Part shown: in pieces, positions 1-10,572 of the stretch
Numbering within the stretch: position 1 is the first letter of the stretch
How the letters are laid out: each line of letters opens with the position of its first letter
Source of the DNA: Moorena sp. SIOASIH
Lineage (GTDB): Bacteria; Cyanobacteriota; Cyanobacteriia; Cyanobacteriales; Coleofasciculaceae
Direction: 5' to 3'
DNA length: 64,000 bases
Assembly: GCF_010671925.1 (NCBI RefSeq)
Contig: NZ_JAAHIH010000004.1
Span: 1,255,301-1,319,300 of the forward strand
Program-made: the position numbers and the translations under genes
The notes under the pieces: generated by a model
Databases searched by the model: none
Told to the model about the DNA's origin: nothing
What the model saw: the letters and a program-made list of their open reading frames with translations, nothing else

Positions 1-278
1 AGTGCAGAAGAACAGAGTAGCACGACCACTGTTAGTGCCAGGGTGGATTTGTTTTGGATTATTTTAATCATAATACAGTATTTTTAAATTCGGTAAAGTA
101 CAAATTATTGGTTTTTAGGGAATCGGGAATCGGGAATCGGGAAAAAATATTGTGTACATGATAGTTATGAAAAACGCTATATTTGAGCTGATTCCAGTAA
201 ACTATTATTTACTTTTGGATTTTGCTTTAACAATAATTGTTCCCTACTCCCTACTCCCTACTCCCTACTCCCTACTCC
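1..278. repeat. Left-edge intergenic DNA with paired heptamer arrays
   Basis: No gene is supported here. A G-rich heptamer array (GGGAATC units) lies at about 116-145. It is followed directly by a conserved AT-rich module (145-183, ending in ACGCTATA), a spacer, and a C-rich array (CCCTACT units, 239-288) that runs into the 3' end of the CHAT/CHASE2 gene. The G-then-C order matches every other paired array in the window. Confidence 0.8.
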
Positions 279-2909
279 CTACTCCCTTTGCGTAACGCTA
301 TAGATCCTAAACACTACTAAAGGCATCAAAGTAGGTAGCAGCACCTTCAAGGAGATATAAATTTGTAGTGAAATCAAGCAATAAACTAACCAATAGATCA
401 ACCAAGCATTACCTAGATTGATCAAGAATGATCCTAAATCAATTGTGATAATTTTTCTTCCCTGCTCCCTGCTCCCTGTTCCCTGTTCCCTGTTCCCTTG
501 TTTAGGATAATCCTGTTTAATTAACCTAAATCCCTTACCTAAAACAGCGGTTAGCAAAATCATCAAGGTATTAGGAATTGGTATCACCAGATGCTGGTAA
601 AAAAGATGGTGGGCGATGTAACTATGGGCTTCACCACCAGTAAATGATGATTTGCTATCGAACCAATCTCGCCAACCCTGTGAACCACGCCAGAAGGCTA
701 CCGGAAGGGGAAGCAGATTATTATCTTGCCCTTCTTGATCAATTCCTGCTTCTTTATATCCTCCTGAAGCAACAATCACTATGGTCTGGTTAAAGGTTAT
801 AGGACGCTTAGTTAGTTTTGCCCCCCTAACCCCCCAATTTTGGGGGGTAATGATGTCAAAGTCCCCCAGAATTGGGGGATTTAGGGGGCTCGAACAGGAG
901 CCTAATAACTCACAAGCAGAAATTCTTTGATAAACTTGCTCTGGAGGTAGGGAATAGTCAATAATCGGTTGAAACCATTGTAAGAAATATGCGATCGCAG
1001 GACGTTTGACCCTCCCCAACCAAGCCAGTTGTGTATTGGTTTGTGTATGGGCTTGTGTATCGGAACCATTAACCAAATCAATCACTGAAGTCCTAAAGTT
1101 CTGATTACTGTCTTGAAGCTCAGGTAATCCCATAGCCAATTGAGTAGTGCCGGAATCTTGATCACGTAAACAATAGGAAAGGACTAGTAAATAGCTAAAC
1201 GGACAACTTTGATCACACTTGTTGCTAGGTAACTCCACATACCAATCATAGGTTGTAATATCTCCTTCCATGGTTTGATTGAGGTTAGCAATTTTATCAC
1301 TCACCCCATAATAATCAGCAGGAGGATCAGCTTCAATTGCTGCCCAAACTAACCAGGTATTATTGTTAATCGCTTCAGTAATTGATTGTCGTAACCGTTT
1401 ACTATTATCTGGCTGTTGTTGGTCTTGATCTAAGATATAATCAAACCCAATTATCCTAGCATTACTGGTAACTAATTTATCTAATATACTTGCTAAGTAA
1501 CCATAATCCATATACCTTCCATCCACCAATTTAACGTTGTCCTGTTCAAGAGACTTGTTATCAATTTGAACTAACCGAACTGGAGACTTAACTGGAGAAG
1601 GATTAGCTTGCCACTGCACCTGCTGAGTAACCTGACGGTAACCAGCTTGTAACAACAGACGAGATTCTAACAGTAAATCCTGACAATCTGGTATTAAACT
1701 AACGGTTAACCATGCCGATAACCAAAGGGCTTCTTTTTTAGTGGGCAACCAATTTCTGAGACTGTGCCCTAAACCAAATGGTTCCAAGCGAAACAATACT
1801 GATTGGGGATGGCGAAATAAGGTAGGGATTAAGTAAGCAGAAGGATAGGTAAGATTTTGTTGGTCTTTGAGAAAAGCACAAGCATCCCGTAGCGCTTCAT
1901 GAACATCCTTATACTCAGCCAAACTGTTGAGAAATTTGACAATAAAAACTTGAGCAACCTGATTGTGAATAGGTTCTGCCATTACCGCCACTTGAGGTAA
2001 GCCTAAAGCAATTAGGGATTCCGCAATCGAGATACCATCACAAGAATTAAAAATAGCAAACTTCAGGCCATTAGCTATCCCTTGTTGGAGGGATTGTTGA
2101 ATCTCATTAATTCCTAGAGAAGCATCAGGAGCAATATGTAATTCCCCACCAGTACAAGGAGTTTCATTACTATGTCCAGCAAAGAATAAAATATCCCAAC
2201 CCCTAGGATTAGCAATTTCCTTAACAATTTCCTGCTTAAGACTAGTAGACTCTGTTCCTGGTTGCCAACCAATAAATTTTATGTCAGCCAGCTTAGACAG
2301 GTGAGCTAACGCCTTGCGGTCTTCTTTAAAGTCTAATCCTTTTTCATCACCCAAGATAGCCAACACTCTGGCTCGACGACGGATTGAAGGAATAATTTTA
2401 TCATGACTAATTCCAGCATGGATAGTCTTAGAAACACGAGCAATCCGGATAGTTCCGAATCCGGATAAATTAGTCCTAGTAGTAGTAGTAATTTCCCAAG
2501 CTTCCCAAGGTAAGCGAGTTAATTCAGGACAGTTACAGGTGAGGATAATATCAACCCAATACCGACGATTAATAGACGAATCCGTAACTGCCTTAGCAAT
2601 TTCCTCACGAATCTCATATAACTCTCCATCCCGTAACCAACTATGAAATATTGATAAAAACCTAGCTTCTGCTTCCCGCAACAGGGCAGCTGGATCTTTC
2701 TTAACTGTAATTCTACCACTTTTTGGGACTTTACCTCGCAAATTTTGGTAACAATTAATGTAAGCATATTTCCAGTCTTGGTAACCTTGATCAAGGTCTT
2801 GAGGATAATCTACTATTGCAGCAATAGTCTTACCATTTTCCCAAGATAACTCAAAGTTACATCCTGACTTGATTTTGATGACTTTAAGGTGAAAAATCTT
2901 ACTTTTCAT
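279..2909 (-). CDS. CHAT-CHASE2 membrane protein (caspase-like protease plus sensor domain)
   Basis: The start at 2909 gives 876 residues; upstream in-frame sequence is repeat DNA. Residues 1-190 are a leader region. A CHAT (caspase-like) domain follows, with the likely catalytic pair His246 (FFAGHS) and Cys290 (FNSCDG). After that come a hydrophobic segment (LWLSAWLTVSLI), a CHASE2-type extracytoplasmic sensor region (DNKSL...GFDYILDQD), and C-terminal membrane helices. CHAT domains are cysteine peptidases; CHASE2 is an extracellular sensor module. Two repeats are read in frame: a C/G hairpin element (about 824-892) and a heptamer array (about 462-497, coding a NREQGTGSREQG stretch before the last helices). 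It is last in a run with DUF1822 and sigma-like genes. Role as a signal-controlled protease is inference. Confidence 0.85.
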   Translation of the reverse strand: MKSKIFHLKVIKIKSGCNFELSWENGKTIAAIVDYPQDLDQGYQDWKYAYINCYQNLRGKVPKSGRITVKKDPAALLREAEARFLSIFHSWLRDGELYEIREEIAKAVTDSSINRRYWVDIILTCNCPELTRLPWEAWEITTTTRTNLSGFGTIRIARVSKTIHAGISHDKIIPSIRRRARVLAILGDEKGLDFKEDRKALAHLSKLADIKFIGWQPGTESTSLKQEIVKEIANPRGWDILFFAGHSNETPCTGGELHIAPDASLGINEIQQSLQQGIANGLKFAIFNSCDGISIAESLIALGLPQVAVMAEPIHNQVAQVFIVKFLNSLAEYKDVHEALRDACAFLKDQQNLTYPSAYLIPTLFRHPQSVLFRLEPFGLGHSLRNWLPTKKEALWLSAWLTVSLIPDCQDLLLESRLLLQAGYRQVTQQVQWQANPSPVKSPVRLVQIDNKSLEQDNVKLVDGRYMDYGYLASILDKLVTSNARIIGFDYILDQDQQQPDNSKRLRQSITEAINNNTWLVWAAIEADPPADYYGVSDKIANLNQTMEGDITTYDWYVELPSNKCDQSCPFSYLLVLSYCLRDQDSGTTQLAMGLPELQDSNQNFRTSVIDLVNGSDTQAHTQTNTQLAWLGRVKRPAIAYFLQWFQPIIDYSLPPEQVYQRISACELLGSCSSPLNPPILGDFDIITPQNWGVRGAKLTKRPITFNQTIVIVASGGYKEAGIDQEGQDNNLLPLPVAFWRGSQGWRDWFDSKSSFTGGEAHSYIAHHLFYQHLVIPIPNTLMILLTAVLGKGFRLIKQDYPKQGNREQGTGSREQGRKIITIDLGSFLINLGNAWLIYWLVYCLISLQIYISLKVLLPTLMPLVVFRIYSVTQRE
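824..893. repeat. C/G hairpin element inside the CHAT-CHASE2 gene
   Basis: CCCCCCTAACCCCCCAATTTT, then GGGG, and CCCCCAGAATTGGGGG then ATTTAGGGGG form nested inverted repeats. The element is read through in frame in the CHASE2 part. Related copies lie at 8629-8985 (expanded fivefold inside a second CHAT gene) and 51119-51157 (intergenic). Confidence 0.85.
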
Positions 2910-2939
2910 CTGACTTAGAGTAGTTGTTAATTGGCTTAT

Positions 2940-3688
<749 letters not shown>

Positions 3689-4837
3689 CTACTCCCTACT
3701 CCCTTTAAATTCAAACAACATCGACATTTGTGCTGTTTCCTCAGCAGTGGTAATTGTCGCTAGAAACTTTTCATGATTAGCCCCCACAAACTGAGTAAAT
3801 AAATAGTCCTCATTAGTGCTCAATTCCTGCTGATCCAAGACCATGGTATAATCAGTAATACGCAATTTTATGCCCGAAGGTGGAGTATTACCTGGGCTAG
3901 CTCCCAGGATTAGCAATATAGTCCAATCTCCCTCTGGTTCAAACTGGGGTAATTGCCAAGTTATAGCATAAAGGCGCAGTGGAATTCCAGCTAGTTGGAA
4001 ATCTCGATAACTACGGACAGCGGCAGCAGGAATTTCGATATCAATAATAGTTATAATCTCAGCTAATTCTTGGGCTGGGGTACGACTAAACCGCAATTGC
4101 GGGGAAGGTGCTGGTAATAGCTGCCAAGATAATTCTTGAGCTAGGTCATCAATTTGATTATATAACCATTGTCCCACATTAATCGCTCGTTGATTCAGGA
4201 TTTCGATTACGTCTTTAATATAATCCTGACTGGGCTGTGGTATTTCTGGTAAAGGAATTTCCTGAGGAGATAGACATTGTAAATCCAGTATTAAGTCGTC
4301 TCCACTCATAGTAAACCTAGATAAAGGTATCTCATAATTATGATCAGAGTCAACAACTATATTACTAATATCTATGACTAACTGGTCGTATCGATTTACC
4401 CCTTTAATCCCAGCAATCCCTAAGTCATCATCAATCGCAATCACGACATAAAAATGAGCAGTGAATTTGGGAATAGTAACAATCCCTTGAGGCAGATTTA
4501 CGAAGGGGTCACTAAATCCAAAGCTAGGAATAAGGCAAATCTTGAACTCTCCTATCTGTAGATTACACACAGCATTAATAGCTTTAGAAATAGCTTGAGA
4601 TAATCCAGAGTCTCCTAACCGATTAGCTGCCCGTTCTACCCGTAAACTTGGCTCCCGTTTTGCTAGCCAATCTTCAAAGACTAGTAAGGCTAACTCTTGG
4701 AGATAGATAGCTAATGTTCCTGATGTTTCCCCTATCTGGTTAGTCATATCCAGGGCTTTTTGTTGTTGTTCTAATTCCAGGGTTAAGGTTTCCGTTAATG
4801 CTGGAAAGGCAATCATTTCTGTAGATGTATTTAGCAT
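3689..4837 (-). CDS. DUF1822 family protein
   Basis: The start at 4837 gives 382 residues; an upstream extension would be translated from heptamer repeat and is rejected. A second ATG lies seven codons in (4816). No Shine-Dalgarno sequence is visible. The N-terminal pattern (LTLELEQQ...ALLVFEDWLAKREPSL) is typical of DUF1822, a cyanobacterial family of unknown function often found beside sigma-like and CHASE2/CHAT genes (recalled family knowledge, not checked). There is no signal peptide or membrane helix, so it is probably cytoplasmic. It lies between the sigma-like gene (upstream) and the CHAT/CHASE2 gene (downstream), separated by repeats. A role as the sigma-like protein's partner or the protease's substrate is a hypothesis only. 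Confidence 0.75.
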   Translation of the reverse strand: MLNTSTEMIAFPALTETLTLELEQQQKALDMTNQIGETSGTLAIYLQELALLVFEDWLAKREPSLRVERAANRLGDSGLSQAISKAINAVCNLQIGEFKICLIPSFGFSDPFVNLPQGIVTIPKFTAHFYVVIAIDDDLGIAGIKGVNRYDQLVIDISNIVVDSDHNYEIPLSRFTMSGDDLILDLQCLSPQEIPLPEIPQPSQDYIKDVIEILNQRAINVGQWLYNQIDDLAQELSWQLLPAPSPQLRFSRTPAQELAEIITIIDIEIPAAAVRSYRDFQLAGIPLRLYAITWQLPQFEPEGDWTILLILGASPGNTPPSGIKLRITDYTMVLDQQELSTNEDYLFTQFVGANHEKFLATITTAEETAQMSMLFEFKGSRE

Positions 4838-5116
4838 TTTTGTAATATATTGAGGGAACAGGGAATAGGGAGTAGGGAGTAGGGAACAGGGAATAGGGAA
4901 TAGGGAATAGGGAATGGGGAACAGGCAAGAGGCAAGAGGCAAGAGGAACCCACCCCTAACCCCTCCCAGGAGGGGAAGGCAAGAGGCACCCACCCCTAAC
5001 CCCTCCCAGGAGGGGAAGGCAAGAGGCAAGAGGCAAAAATTCCAATAAAATTCCCACACCCCACACCCCACACCCCACACCCTACTCCCCACTCCCCACA
5101 CCCCACACCCCACACC
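4838..5116. repeat. Inverted heptamer arrays between DUF1822 and sigma-like genes
   Basis: A G-rich heptamer array (4854-4925) is followed by AGGCAAGAGGC runs, two copies of a CACCCACCCCTAACCCCTCC unit (about 4947-4970 and 4987-5012), and a C-rich CACACCC/CTACTCCC array from about 5050 to 5140. The last array supplies the stop codon and last codons of the sigma-like gene. Confidence 0.85.
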
Positions 5117-6505
5117 CTACTCCCCACTCCCTGCTCCCTTTTTTAATATTTCACATAAAGTCCTAGAAAAATTACTAGAGAGTTTGTATTTGTTTTTGAC
5201 AAAGGTTTCCTTCCTAGCTGCAGTCATAATTCGGTTAATTTCTTCCTCGACAAACTGACTAATTCGTTTGTCTAATTCCTTGACATCTTGTGCAGAAGCG
5301 TAGGCTTGGCCTAACTTGACGAGTTGCTGATGTAATCTTACGGAAGTGCGTCTAGCAATATCAGCCCGAAAGGCTTTCAGGTCTAGCAAGCGACTGACTT
5401 GATATTGAGCAGTTAAGCCGATTTGGGCAGCAATATTAGTCATAGTAACATGCTTACAGTGAAATAAATCCAGTGCTTCTAAAAATTGCTGATGTCTTGG
5501 CTTTTGTTGACGACTTAGATAAGCAACTCTGTTTTGAATAACCTCTTGAATAGCAGTAGTTAAACAATCCTGTAGTAATTGGTCATAGGCAGCTAATACC
5601 TCGTCTTCCTCTTGATTATTACTCCTATCATCAGCTGCTAATTGATGCTCAAATTTTCCTAAAGCTTGAGTGGGAACATTCCTGCCACGATTCTTTTTAT
5701 AGTCTCGAATTAGCTGAGCTAACCGTTGTAAATCAGTAAGCACTGCTTCTGGAGATAGTTGTCCTATCAGCTGTAATTGTTCTTTCCTCGGAATTGGGTA
5801 AGGAGTTGTAAGTTTACCTAAGCCCTGTTGTTGTCGTTGTTGGTTAATTTGATTACGCTCTGCTTGCAGTTGACGTACATAAATCGTTTGATAACTTTCT
5901 AATAACTCACGATAGTGGTTAATTTCCTGAGCAGTTAGCTGATGAAAATCCGATAGAATACGGTGTAGTTTACCAGGAGTAGTTTGTTTCAGTAATAACC
6001 AATCCGTTACCTGCTCAATTCCATAGTATAGTAAAAATCGTTTCACATCCCTATGGGTTTTCACTAGTCTCTTTGTCCAGGAAAATAAGCTACTTTTATC
6101 TGGGTCAAAGGTTTGTAAACTATAAGTAATTATAGAATTATCTCCCCCTAGTTTATGCCCTTGCTCGCCCTCAGGATAACGGTCAAGGACTAATGGCAGT
6201 AGGTCATCCATGGTAAAATTATGTTGCTGACCAAATTGCTCTACTAACTGATAACAAACCTCTTTGATTTGGTGAGAAACTAAACAACGTAGACAAACCT
6301 CAGCCAGCTCAAGGTCCTCGTCTTGGGTGTGATAACGTTGCCACAGTCTGCTAATCAGTGCTTGGTCTATGGTGTCTTCATCTGTAGACAAGGTAAGAGA
6401 TTGGGCACTGATAAATTCCTTAGCCTCTTCTATGGGTTTAGTTTGATGTTGACCCAAACGATTAATGTAATTGAGTGTCCAGTATTTGGCTGAGCTGGTT
6501 TTCAT
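5117..6505 (-). CDS. Sigma-70-like regulatory protein (cyanobacterial family)
   Basis: The start at 6505 gives 462 residues; the repeat-encoded leader upstream is rejected. Residues 130-210 (DPDKSSLFSWTKRL...) resemble a conserved core I recall from cyanobacterial sigma-70-like proteins. Residues 345-382 (LFHCKHVTMTNIAAQIGL...QVSRLLDLKAFRADI) look like a region-4-type helix-turn-helix. Sigma region 2 is not obvious, so it may be an atypical sigma factor or only a DNA-binding relative. The last residues (KKGAGSGE) are encoded by the heptamer repeat, so the tail is probably recent. It is the first gene of the run leading to DUF1822 and CHAT/CHASE2. A heptamer array abuts the start codon, leaving no room for a normal ribosome-binding site. 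Confidence 0.65.
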   Translation of the reverse strand: MKTSSAKYWTLNYINRLGQHQTKPIEEAKEFISAQSLTLSTDEDTIDQALISRLWQRYHTQDEDLELAEVCLRCLVSHQIKEVCYQLVEQFGQQHNFTMDDLLPLVLDRYPEGEQGHKLGGDNSIITYSLQTFDPDKSSLFSWTKRLVKTHRDVKRFLLYYGIEQVTDWLLLKQTTPGKLHRILSDFHQLTAQEINHYRELLESYQTIYVRQLQAERNQINQQRQQQGLGKLTTPYPIPRKEQLQLIGQLSPEAVLTDLQRLAQLIRDYKKNRGRNVPTQALGKFEHQLAADDRSNNQEEDEVLAAYDQLLQDCLTTAIQEVIQNRVAYLSRQQKPRHQQFLEALDLFHCKHVTMTNIAAQIGLTAQYQVSRLLDLKAFRADIARRTSVRLHQQLVKLGQAYASAQDVKELDKRISQFVEEEINRIMTAARKETFVKNKYKLSSNFSRTLCEILKKGAGSGE

Positions 6506-7020
6506 GAGGGAGGAGGGAGTAGGGAGTAGGGAGTAGGGAGTAGGGAATAGGGAGTAGGGAATAGGGAATAGGGAGTACGCAGCAGAGGGACTTTTGGCAA
6601 CTTTACACAAGTTAATACAGCGATGCAGCGCGGTCTTGGGGAGGCAGCGCGGTCTTGGGGGTTCCCCCCATGAGCGACTGCCGTGGTTTCCCCCACTCGC
6701 TATTGCATCAAGAAGTGAGGTTTATTTTTGCCCAGGTACTTAATCTCCGCCGACAAGGGAACCAAATCTCATTCTTATCTATCTGGTAAGTATCCGACCC
6801 TATGCATTTTGTGGAAAAAACTGGGCTTGAAGTGTATAAGTTAAGGGTAGGAAGTAGGTCTGAGGAGTATTAGTGTTTTCTTGTATAGTCAGGTACATCT
6901 AAATTTTATTCCCGACTCCCGACTCCCGACTCCCGACTCCCGACTCCCGACTCCCTATTCCCTACTCCCTACTCCCTACTCCCTGCTCCCTGCTCCCTTA
7001 ATAATTGCCTAGGCTCAGGA
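6506..7020. repeat. Divergent intergenic region with inverted heptamer arrays
   Basis: A G-rich array (6508-6576) and a C-rich array (6908-6998) face each other between the sigma-like gene (minus) and the first TPR-CHAT gene (plus). Between them lie two GCGCGGTCTTGGGG units with CCCCCATGAGCGACTGC (6628-6700), a repeat also present at 22430-22505, and about 200 bases of unique AT-rich DNA that could hold the divergent promoters. I could not fix promoter elements. Confidence 0.8.
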
Positions 7021-9966
7021 ATGTCTCAGATTTTGGGTAAATCTGCCATGATACCACATCCTATTAAACTTAAGCAGGTCTTGTTTTTGGGACTTTTCAC
7101 TCTCTGCCTTACCCCTGGGCAACTCCCTGTTCTGGCTAGATTCCTGAGTTTGCCAGGACTGGATCACGAACAAAACACTGTTAGCCTAGAGCAACAAGGG
7201 AGTTTAGCCCCTGGTGATGCCTTTGTTGAAGTAGACAGTAAGCAGGCAGAGGCGGACAAACTATTTAAGCAAGGACTTCGTCACATTGGTCGCAGTGAGT
7301 TCCGAAAAGCATTACAGTCAAAGCAGCAAGCATTGGTGATTTATAAACAAATCGGACACCGCCTGGGTGAAGCTCACTCCCTGGGTAATATCGGTCGTGC
7401 ATACGCTAATCTGGGAGAGTACAAACAAGCAATTAATTATTACCTACCATCGATAGCTATTGCTAGGAAAATTCCAGACCGCGAGGGTGAAGCTCGCTCC
7501 CTGACTAATCTGGGGTTTGCATACGGTAATCTGGGAAACTACAAAAAAGCCATTGATTACCACCGACAATCTTTAGACATTTTTAGGGAAATCGGAAACC
7601 GCCAAGGTGAAGCTCGCTCCCTGAGTAATCTGGGTAATGCATACGAGAGTTTGGGAGACTACAAAAAAGCGATTTATTACCAGCTAAAATCGATAGCTAT
7701 TGCTAGGGAAATCGAAAACCGCGAGGGTGAAGCTGGCTCCCTGGGTAATCTGGCTAATGCATACCGTCATCTGGGAGACTACGAAAAAGCGATTGATTAC
7801 CAGCTACAATCCTTAGCTATTAAAAGGGAAATCCGAAACCGCCGGGGTGAAGCGTATTCTCTGGATAATCTGGGTATTGCATACGGTAATCTGGGAGACT
7901 ACAAAAAAGCGATTAATTATCACCGACAATCCTTAGGGATTTTTAGGGAAATCGGACACCGCAAGGGTGAAGCTCACGCCCTAGAGAATCTCGGTATTGG
8001 ATACGGTAATCTGGGAAAGTACAACAAAGCCATTGATTACCACCAACAATCCATAGCTATTGCGAGGGAAATCGGGCACCGTAAGGGTGAAGCTATCTCC
8101 CTGAATAATCTCGGTGCTACTTTCTTAGAAATAAATCAACTAGAACAAGCCCAAACTCACCTATTTAATGCCATTGAAATTTGGGAAGATATCCGCCAAG
8201 ACCTGGGTAATCAAGATGATTGGAAGGTTTCTATTTTTGAAGCACAAGCTCGCACCTATCGTCTCTTACAACAGGTTTTGGTTGCTCTAGGTAAACCAAA
8301 ACAAGGCTTAGAAATTTCCGAACAGGGTCGCAACCGCGCTCTGATTGATTTATTAGCCGCACGGTTATCTGAACGTCCTCAAACTAAAGCTCCTACTCTT
8401 GAAGACATTCAACGAATTGCTCAACAACAACAAGCCACTTTGGTGGAATATTCGATTGTTGATGACCAGATTTATATTTGGGTGATTGCTCCTACTGGTG
8501 AGATTACTTTCCGTAGTAATACTTTACCCCAAGATATTTCTCTGGCGGAACTAGTCAAAGTCAGTCGTATGCAGATTGGTGTCAGAGGTAGAGGTAATCA
8601 GGGCCTTGCTGATTATGGGTATGATTCCGCCCCCCTAACCCCCCAATTTTGGGGGGAACAAGACTCTCAAAGTCCCCCAAAGTTGGGGGATTTAGGGGGC
8701 TTGACCAAAACTAGACGGGGGGAACAAAACTCTCAAAGTCCCCCAAAGTTGGGGGATTTAGGGGGCTTGACCAAAACTAGACGGGGGGAACAAGACTCTC
8801 AAAGTCCCCCAAAGTTGGGGGATTTAGGGGGCTTGACCAAAACTAGACGGGGGGAACAAAACTCTCAAAGTCCCCCAAAGTTGGGGGATTTAGGGGGCTT
8901 GACCAAAACTAGACGGGGGGAACAAAACTCTCAAAGTCCCCCAAAGTTGGGGGATTTAGGGGGCTTGACCAAAACTAGACGTACGCTCATTAATACTTCA
9001 ATTCAGCAACTACCTAATCAAAATGCTGCTTCACCACTAAATACTAAACTAAATACTAACAATAGTAATCTACTACAACATCCCCTACACCAACTCTACC
9101 AACTGCTGATTAATCCGATTGTTGACTTATTACCAAGAACTGCATCAGACCGTATTATTTTTATCCCCCATCAAGAACTATTTCTGGTTTCCTTTGCTGC
9201 TCTGGTAGATGATAACGGAAAGTATCTAATCGAAAACCATACCATTCTCACTGCTCCTTCGATTCAATCCCTGTGGTTCACCCGTAAACATTGGCATCGA
9301 GTCCAACACAGCCGGGGAAAACCATTGATTGTCGGGAATCCCACCATGCCCACGATTAAAATCGGACTGGAACAAAAACCCTTAACCCCTCTACTGGGTG
9401 CAGAAACAGAAGCATTAACCATTGCTCAATTGCTGAATACAAAAGCTCTGATTGGTTTGGAAGCAACAGAACCAACCATTGTGCGCAAAATGGCCAAAGC
9501 TTCGGTGATCCATTTCGCTACCCATGGTTTACTGGATGATGTCAATGGTATTGATTATCCCGGTGCGATCGCATTAGCACCTGAGGAACCAGACCATGAT
9601 GGCTTTCTCACCAGTCGTGAAATTCTGATCAGTGACCAACACCGGAAACCCCCCTTATTGAACGCAAAGTTAGTGGTCCTGAGTGCTTGTGATACCGGTA
9701 GGGGTGAGATTAAAGGGGAAGGAGTAATTGGTTTATCCCGTTCTTTGATTGCGGCAGGTGTACCCAGTTTGGTGGTGTCCCTATGGAAAATACCTGATCA
9801 TGATACGGTCAAGTTGATGAGGGAGTTTTACACTAATATTTACACTCACAAATTTGATAAAGCCAAAGCCATGCGAGAGGCGATGTTATCCATGCTCCAT
9901 GATGGAGATGGTAATCCAGACCCCTCAGCTTGGGCGGCTTTTACTGTGATTGGCGAAGCTAGGTAG
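7021..9966 (+). CDS. TPR-CHAT protease with signal peptide
   Basis: 981 residues from 7021; 7048 is an alternative ATG that still leaves a signal peptide (KLKQVLFLGLFTLCLTPGQLPVLA). Next come about eight 40-residue kinesin-light-chain-type TPRs (NLGxAYxxLGxYKKAIxYxxQSLxIxREIGxRxGE), residues about 80-400. The C-terminal CHAT domain carries His835 (FATHGLL) and Cys890 (LSACDTG). The linker between them contains five 22-residue repeats (QSPPKLGDLGGLTKTRR core), translated from a tandemly expanded hairpin element. TPR-CHAT proteins are caspase-like proteases gated by protein-protein contact; the best-known relative, Csx29, acts in type III-E CRISPR. The signal peptide suggests export, so its target may be periplasmic. 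A frameshifted paralogue follows at 10573. Confidence 0.85.
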   Translation: MSQILGKSAMIPHPIKLKQVLFLGLFTLCLTPGQLPVLARFLSLPGLDHEQNTVSLEQQGSLAPGDAFVEVDSKQAEADKLFKQGLRHIGRSEFRKALQSKQQALVIYKQIGHRLGEAHSLGNIGRAYANLGEYKQAINYYLPSIAIARKIPDREGEARSLTNLGFAYGNLGNYKKAIDYHRQSLDIFREIGNRQGEARSLSNLGNAYESLGDYKKAIYYQLKSIAIAREIENREGEAGSLGNLANAYRHLGDYEKAIDYQLQSLAIKREIRNRRGEAYSLDNLGIAYGNLGDYKKAINYHRQSLGIFREIGHRKGEAHALENLGIGYGNLGKYNKAIDYHQQSIAIAREIGHRKGEAISLNNLGATFLEINQLEQAQTHLFNAIEIWEDIRQDLGNQDDWKVSIFEAQARTYRLLQQVLVALGKPKQGLEISEQGRNRALIDLLAARLSERPQTKAPTLEDIQRIAQQQQATLVEYSIVDDQIYIWVIAPTGEITFRSNTLPQDISLAELVKVSRMQIGVRGRGNQGLADYGYDSAPLTPQFWGEQDSQSPPKLGDLGGLTKTRRGEQNSQSPPKLGDLGGLTKTRRGEQDSQSPPKLGDLGGLTKTRRGEQNSQSPPKLGDLGGLTKTRRGEQNSQSPPKLGDLGGLTKTRRTLINTSIQQLPNQNAASPLNTKLNTNNSNLLQHPLHQLYQLLINPIVDLLPRTASDRIIFIPHQELFLVSFAALVDDNGKYLIENHTILTAPSIQSLWFTRKHWHRVQHSRGKPLIVGNPTMPTIKIGLEQKPLTPLLGAETEALTIAQLLNTKALIGLEATEPTIVRKMAKASVIHFATHGLLDDVNGIDYPGAIALAPEEPDHDGFLTSREILISDQHRKPPLLNAKLVVLSACDTGRGEIKGEGVIGLSRSLIAAGVPSLVVSLWKIPDHDTVKLMREFYTNIYTHKFDKAKAMREAMLSMLHDGDGNPDPSAWAAFTVIGEAR
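8629..8985. repeat. Five tandem 66-bp C/G hairpin units inside TPR-CHAT
   Basis: Five units with the core CCCCCAAAGTTGGGGG followed by ATTTAGGGGGC recur with exactly 66-base spacing. This keeps the reading frame and adds 22 residues per unit. The first is preceded by the opposite arm (CCCCCCTAACCCCCC). Units are almost identical, pointing to recent expansion. Confidence 0.9.
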
Positions 9967-10091
9967 AGAATTGAGGGTGTGGGGTGTGGGGTGTGGGGTG
10001 TGGGTAGTCCGGAAATCTTGCCCCTGTTGCATGCATGCCTTTTGCCTCTTGCCTAAGGGATTTTCTGCTAACTGACGCACGGTTTTCTCAA
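9967..10091. repeat. GTGTGGGG heptamer array and spacer
   Basis: A G-rich GTGTGGG array (about 9976-10005) lies just after the TPR-CHAT stop, followed by TTTTGCCTCTTGCC. Read on the minus strand, 10040-10090 continues the frame of the broken antitoxin-like gene into a segment (KTVRQLAENPL) that faintly resembles part of a RelE-type toxin. This is too short to call. Confidence 0.6.
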
Positions 10092-10352
10092 TTAATCGAG
10101 TTCTTCTAGGAATTGATCAACTGAGCAAAATTTTACTTTACCTTCCGCTAACTCTTGGTGAATTTATTGGATTTCTTGCACTAGTATTCCTCTCCGTTGT
10201 AGATGGAATCTTTTGAGAAGAGTATTGAGTAATATCTCTTGCTCTTCTAAGGACAATTTTTCAACGGTTTCAATTGCTTGCTGAAAGGCTGAGGTTTTGA
10301 TCATACTTTCAAGATGATTTCCAGTTTTTTCTATTTTATCAACATCAGTCAA
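10092..10352 (-). pseudogene. Antitoxin-like small protein with in-frame stop
   Basis: Translation from 10352 gives MTDVDK...ETVEKLSLEEQEILLNTLLKRFHLQRRGILVQEIQ and meets TAA at 10164-10166. Beyond it the same frame stays open as IHQELAEGKVKFCSVDQFLEELD and stops at 10092. The two parts together match the usual 80-90 residue layout of a cyanobacterial small protein family often paired with RelE/ParE-type toxins (family recalled, not searched). So a single nonsense change splits the gene. No intact toxin follows on the minus strand. It sits between two TPR-CHAT paralogues. Confidence 0.6.
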
Positions 10353-10572
10353 GTAGGATATTGATCAGGGTTGGTGTCTTGGGTTGAAGAAACGAAACCC
10401 AACCTACACTATAGGCGATCGCACTTAAAGCTCCCTACCCGAGCGATCGCACTCCCGTGACCCCACACCCCACACCCCACACCCTACTCCCTACTCCCTG
10501 CTCCCTTAATCATTGCATAGGTTCAGGAATCTCTCAGATATAGCTAAATAGGGAATAATTCAATATCCTATT
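10353..10572. repeat. C-rich array upstream of second TPR-CHAT
   Basis: Two HIP1 octamers (about 10416 and 10445) precede a CCCCACA/CCCTACT array (10460-10506). The 60 bases before the start (GGTTCAGGAATCTCTCAGATA...) are related to those upstream of the first TPR-CHAT gene, so the duplication included the leader. Confidence 0.75.
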
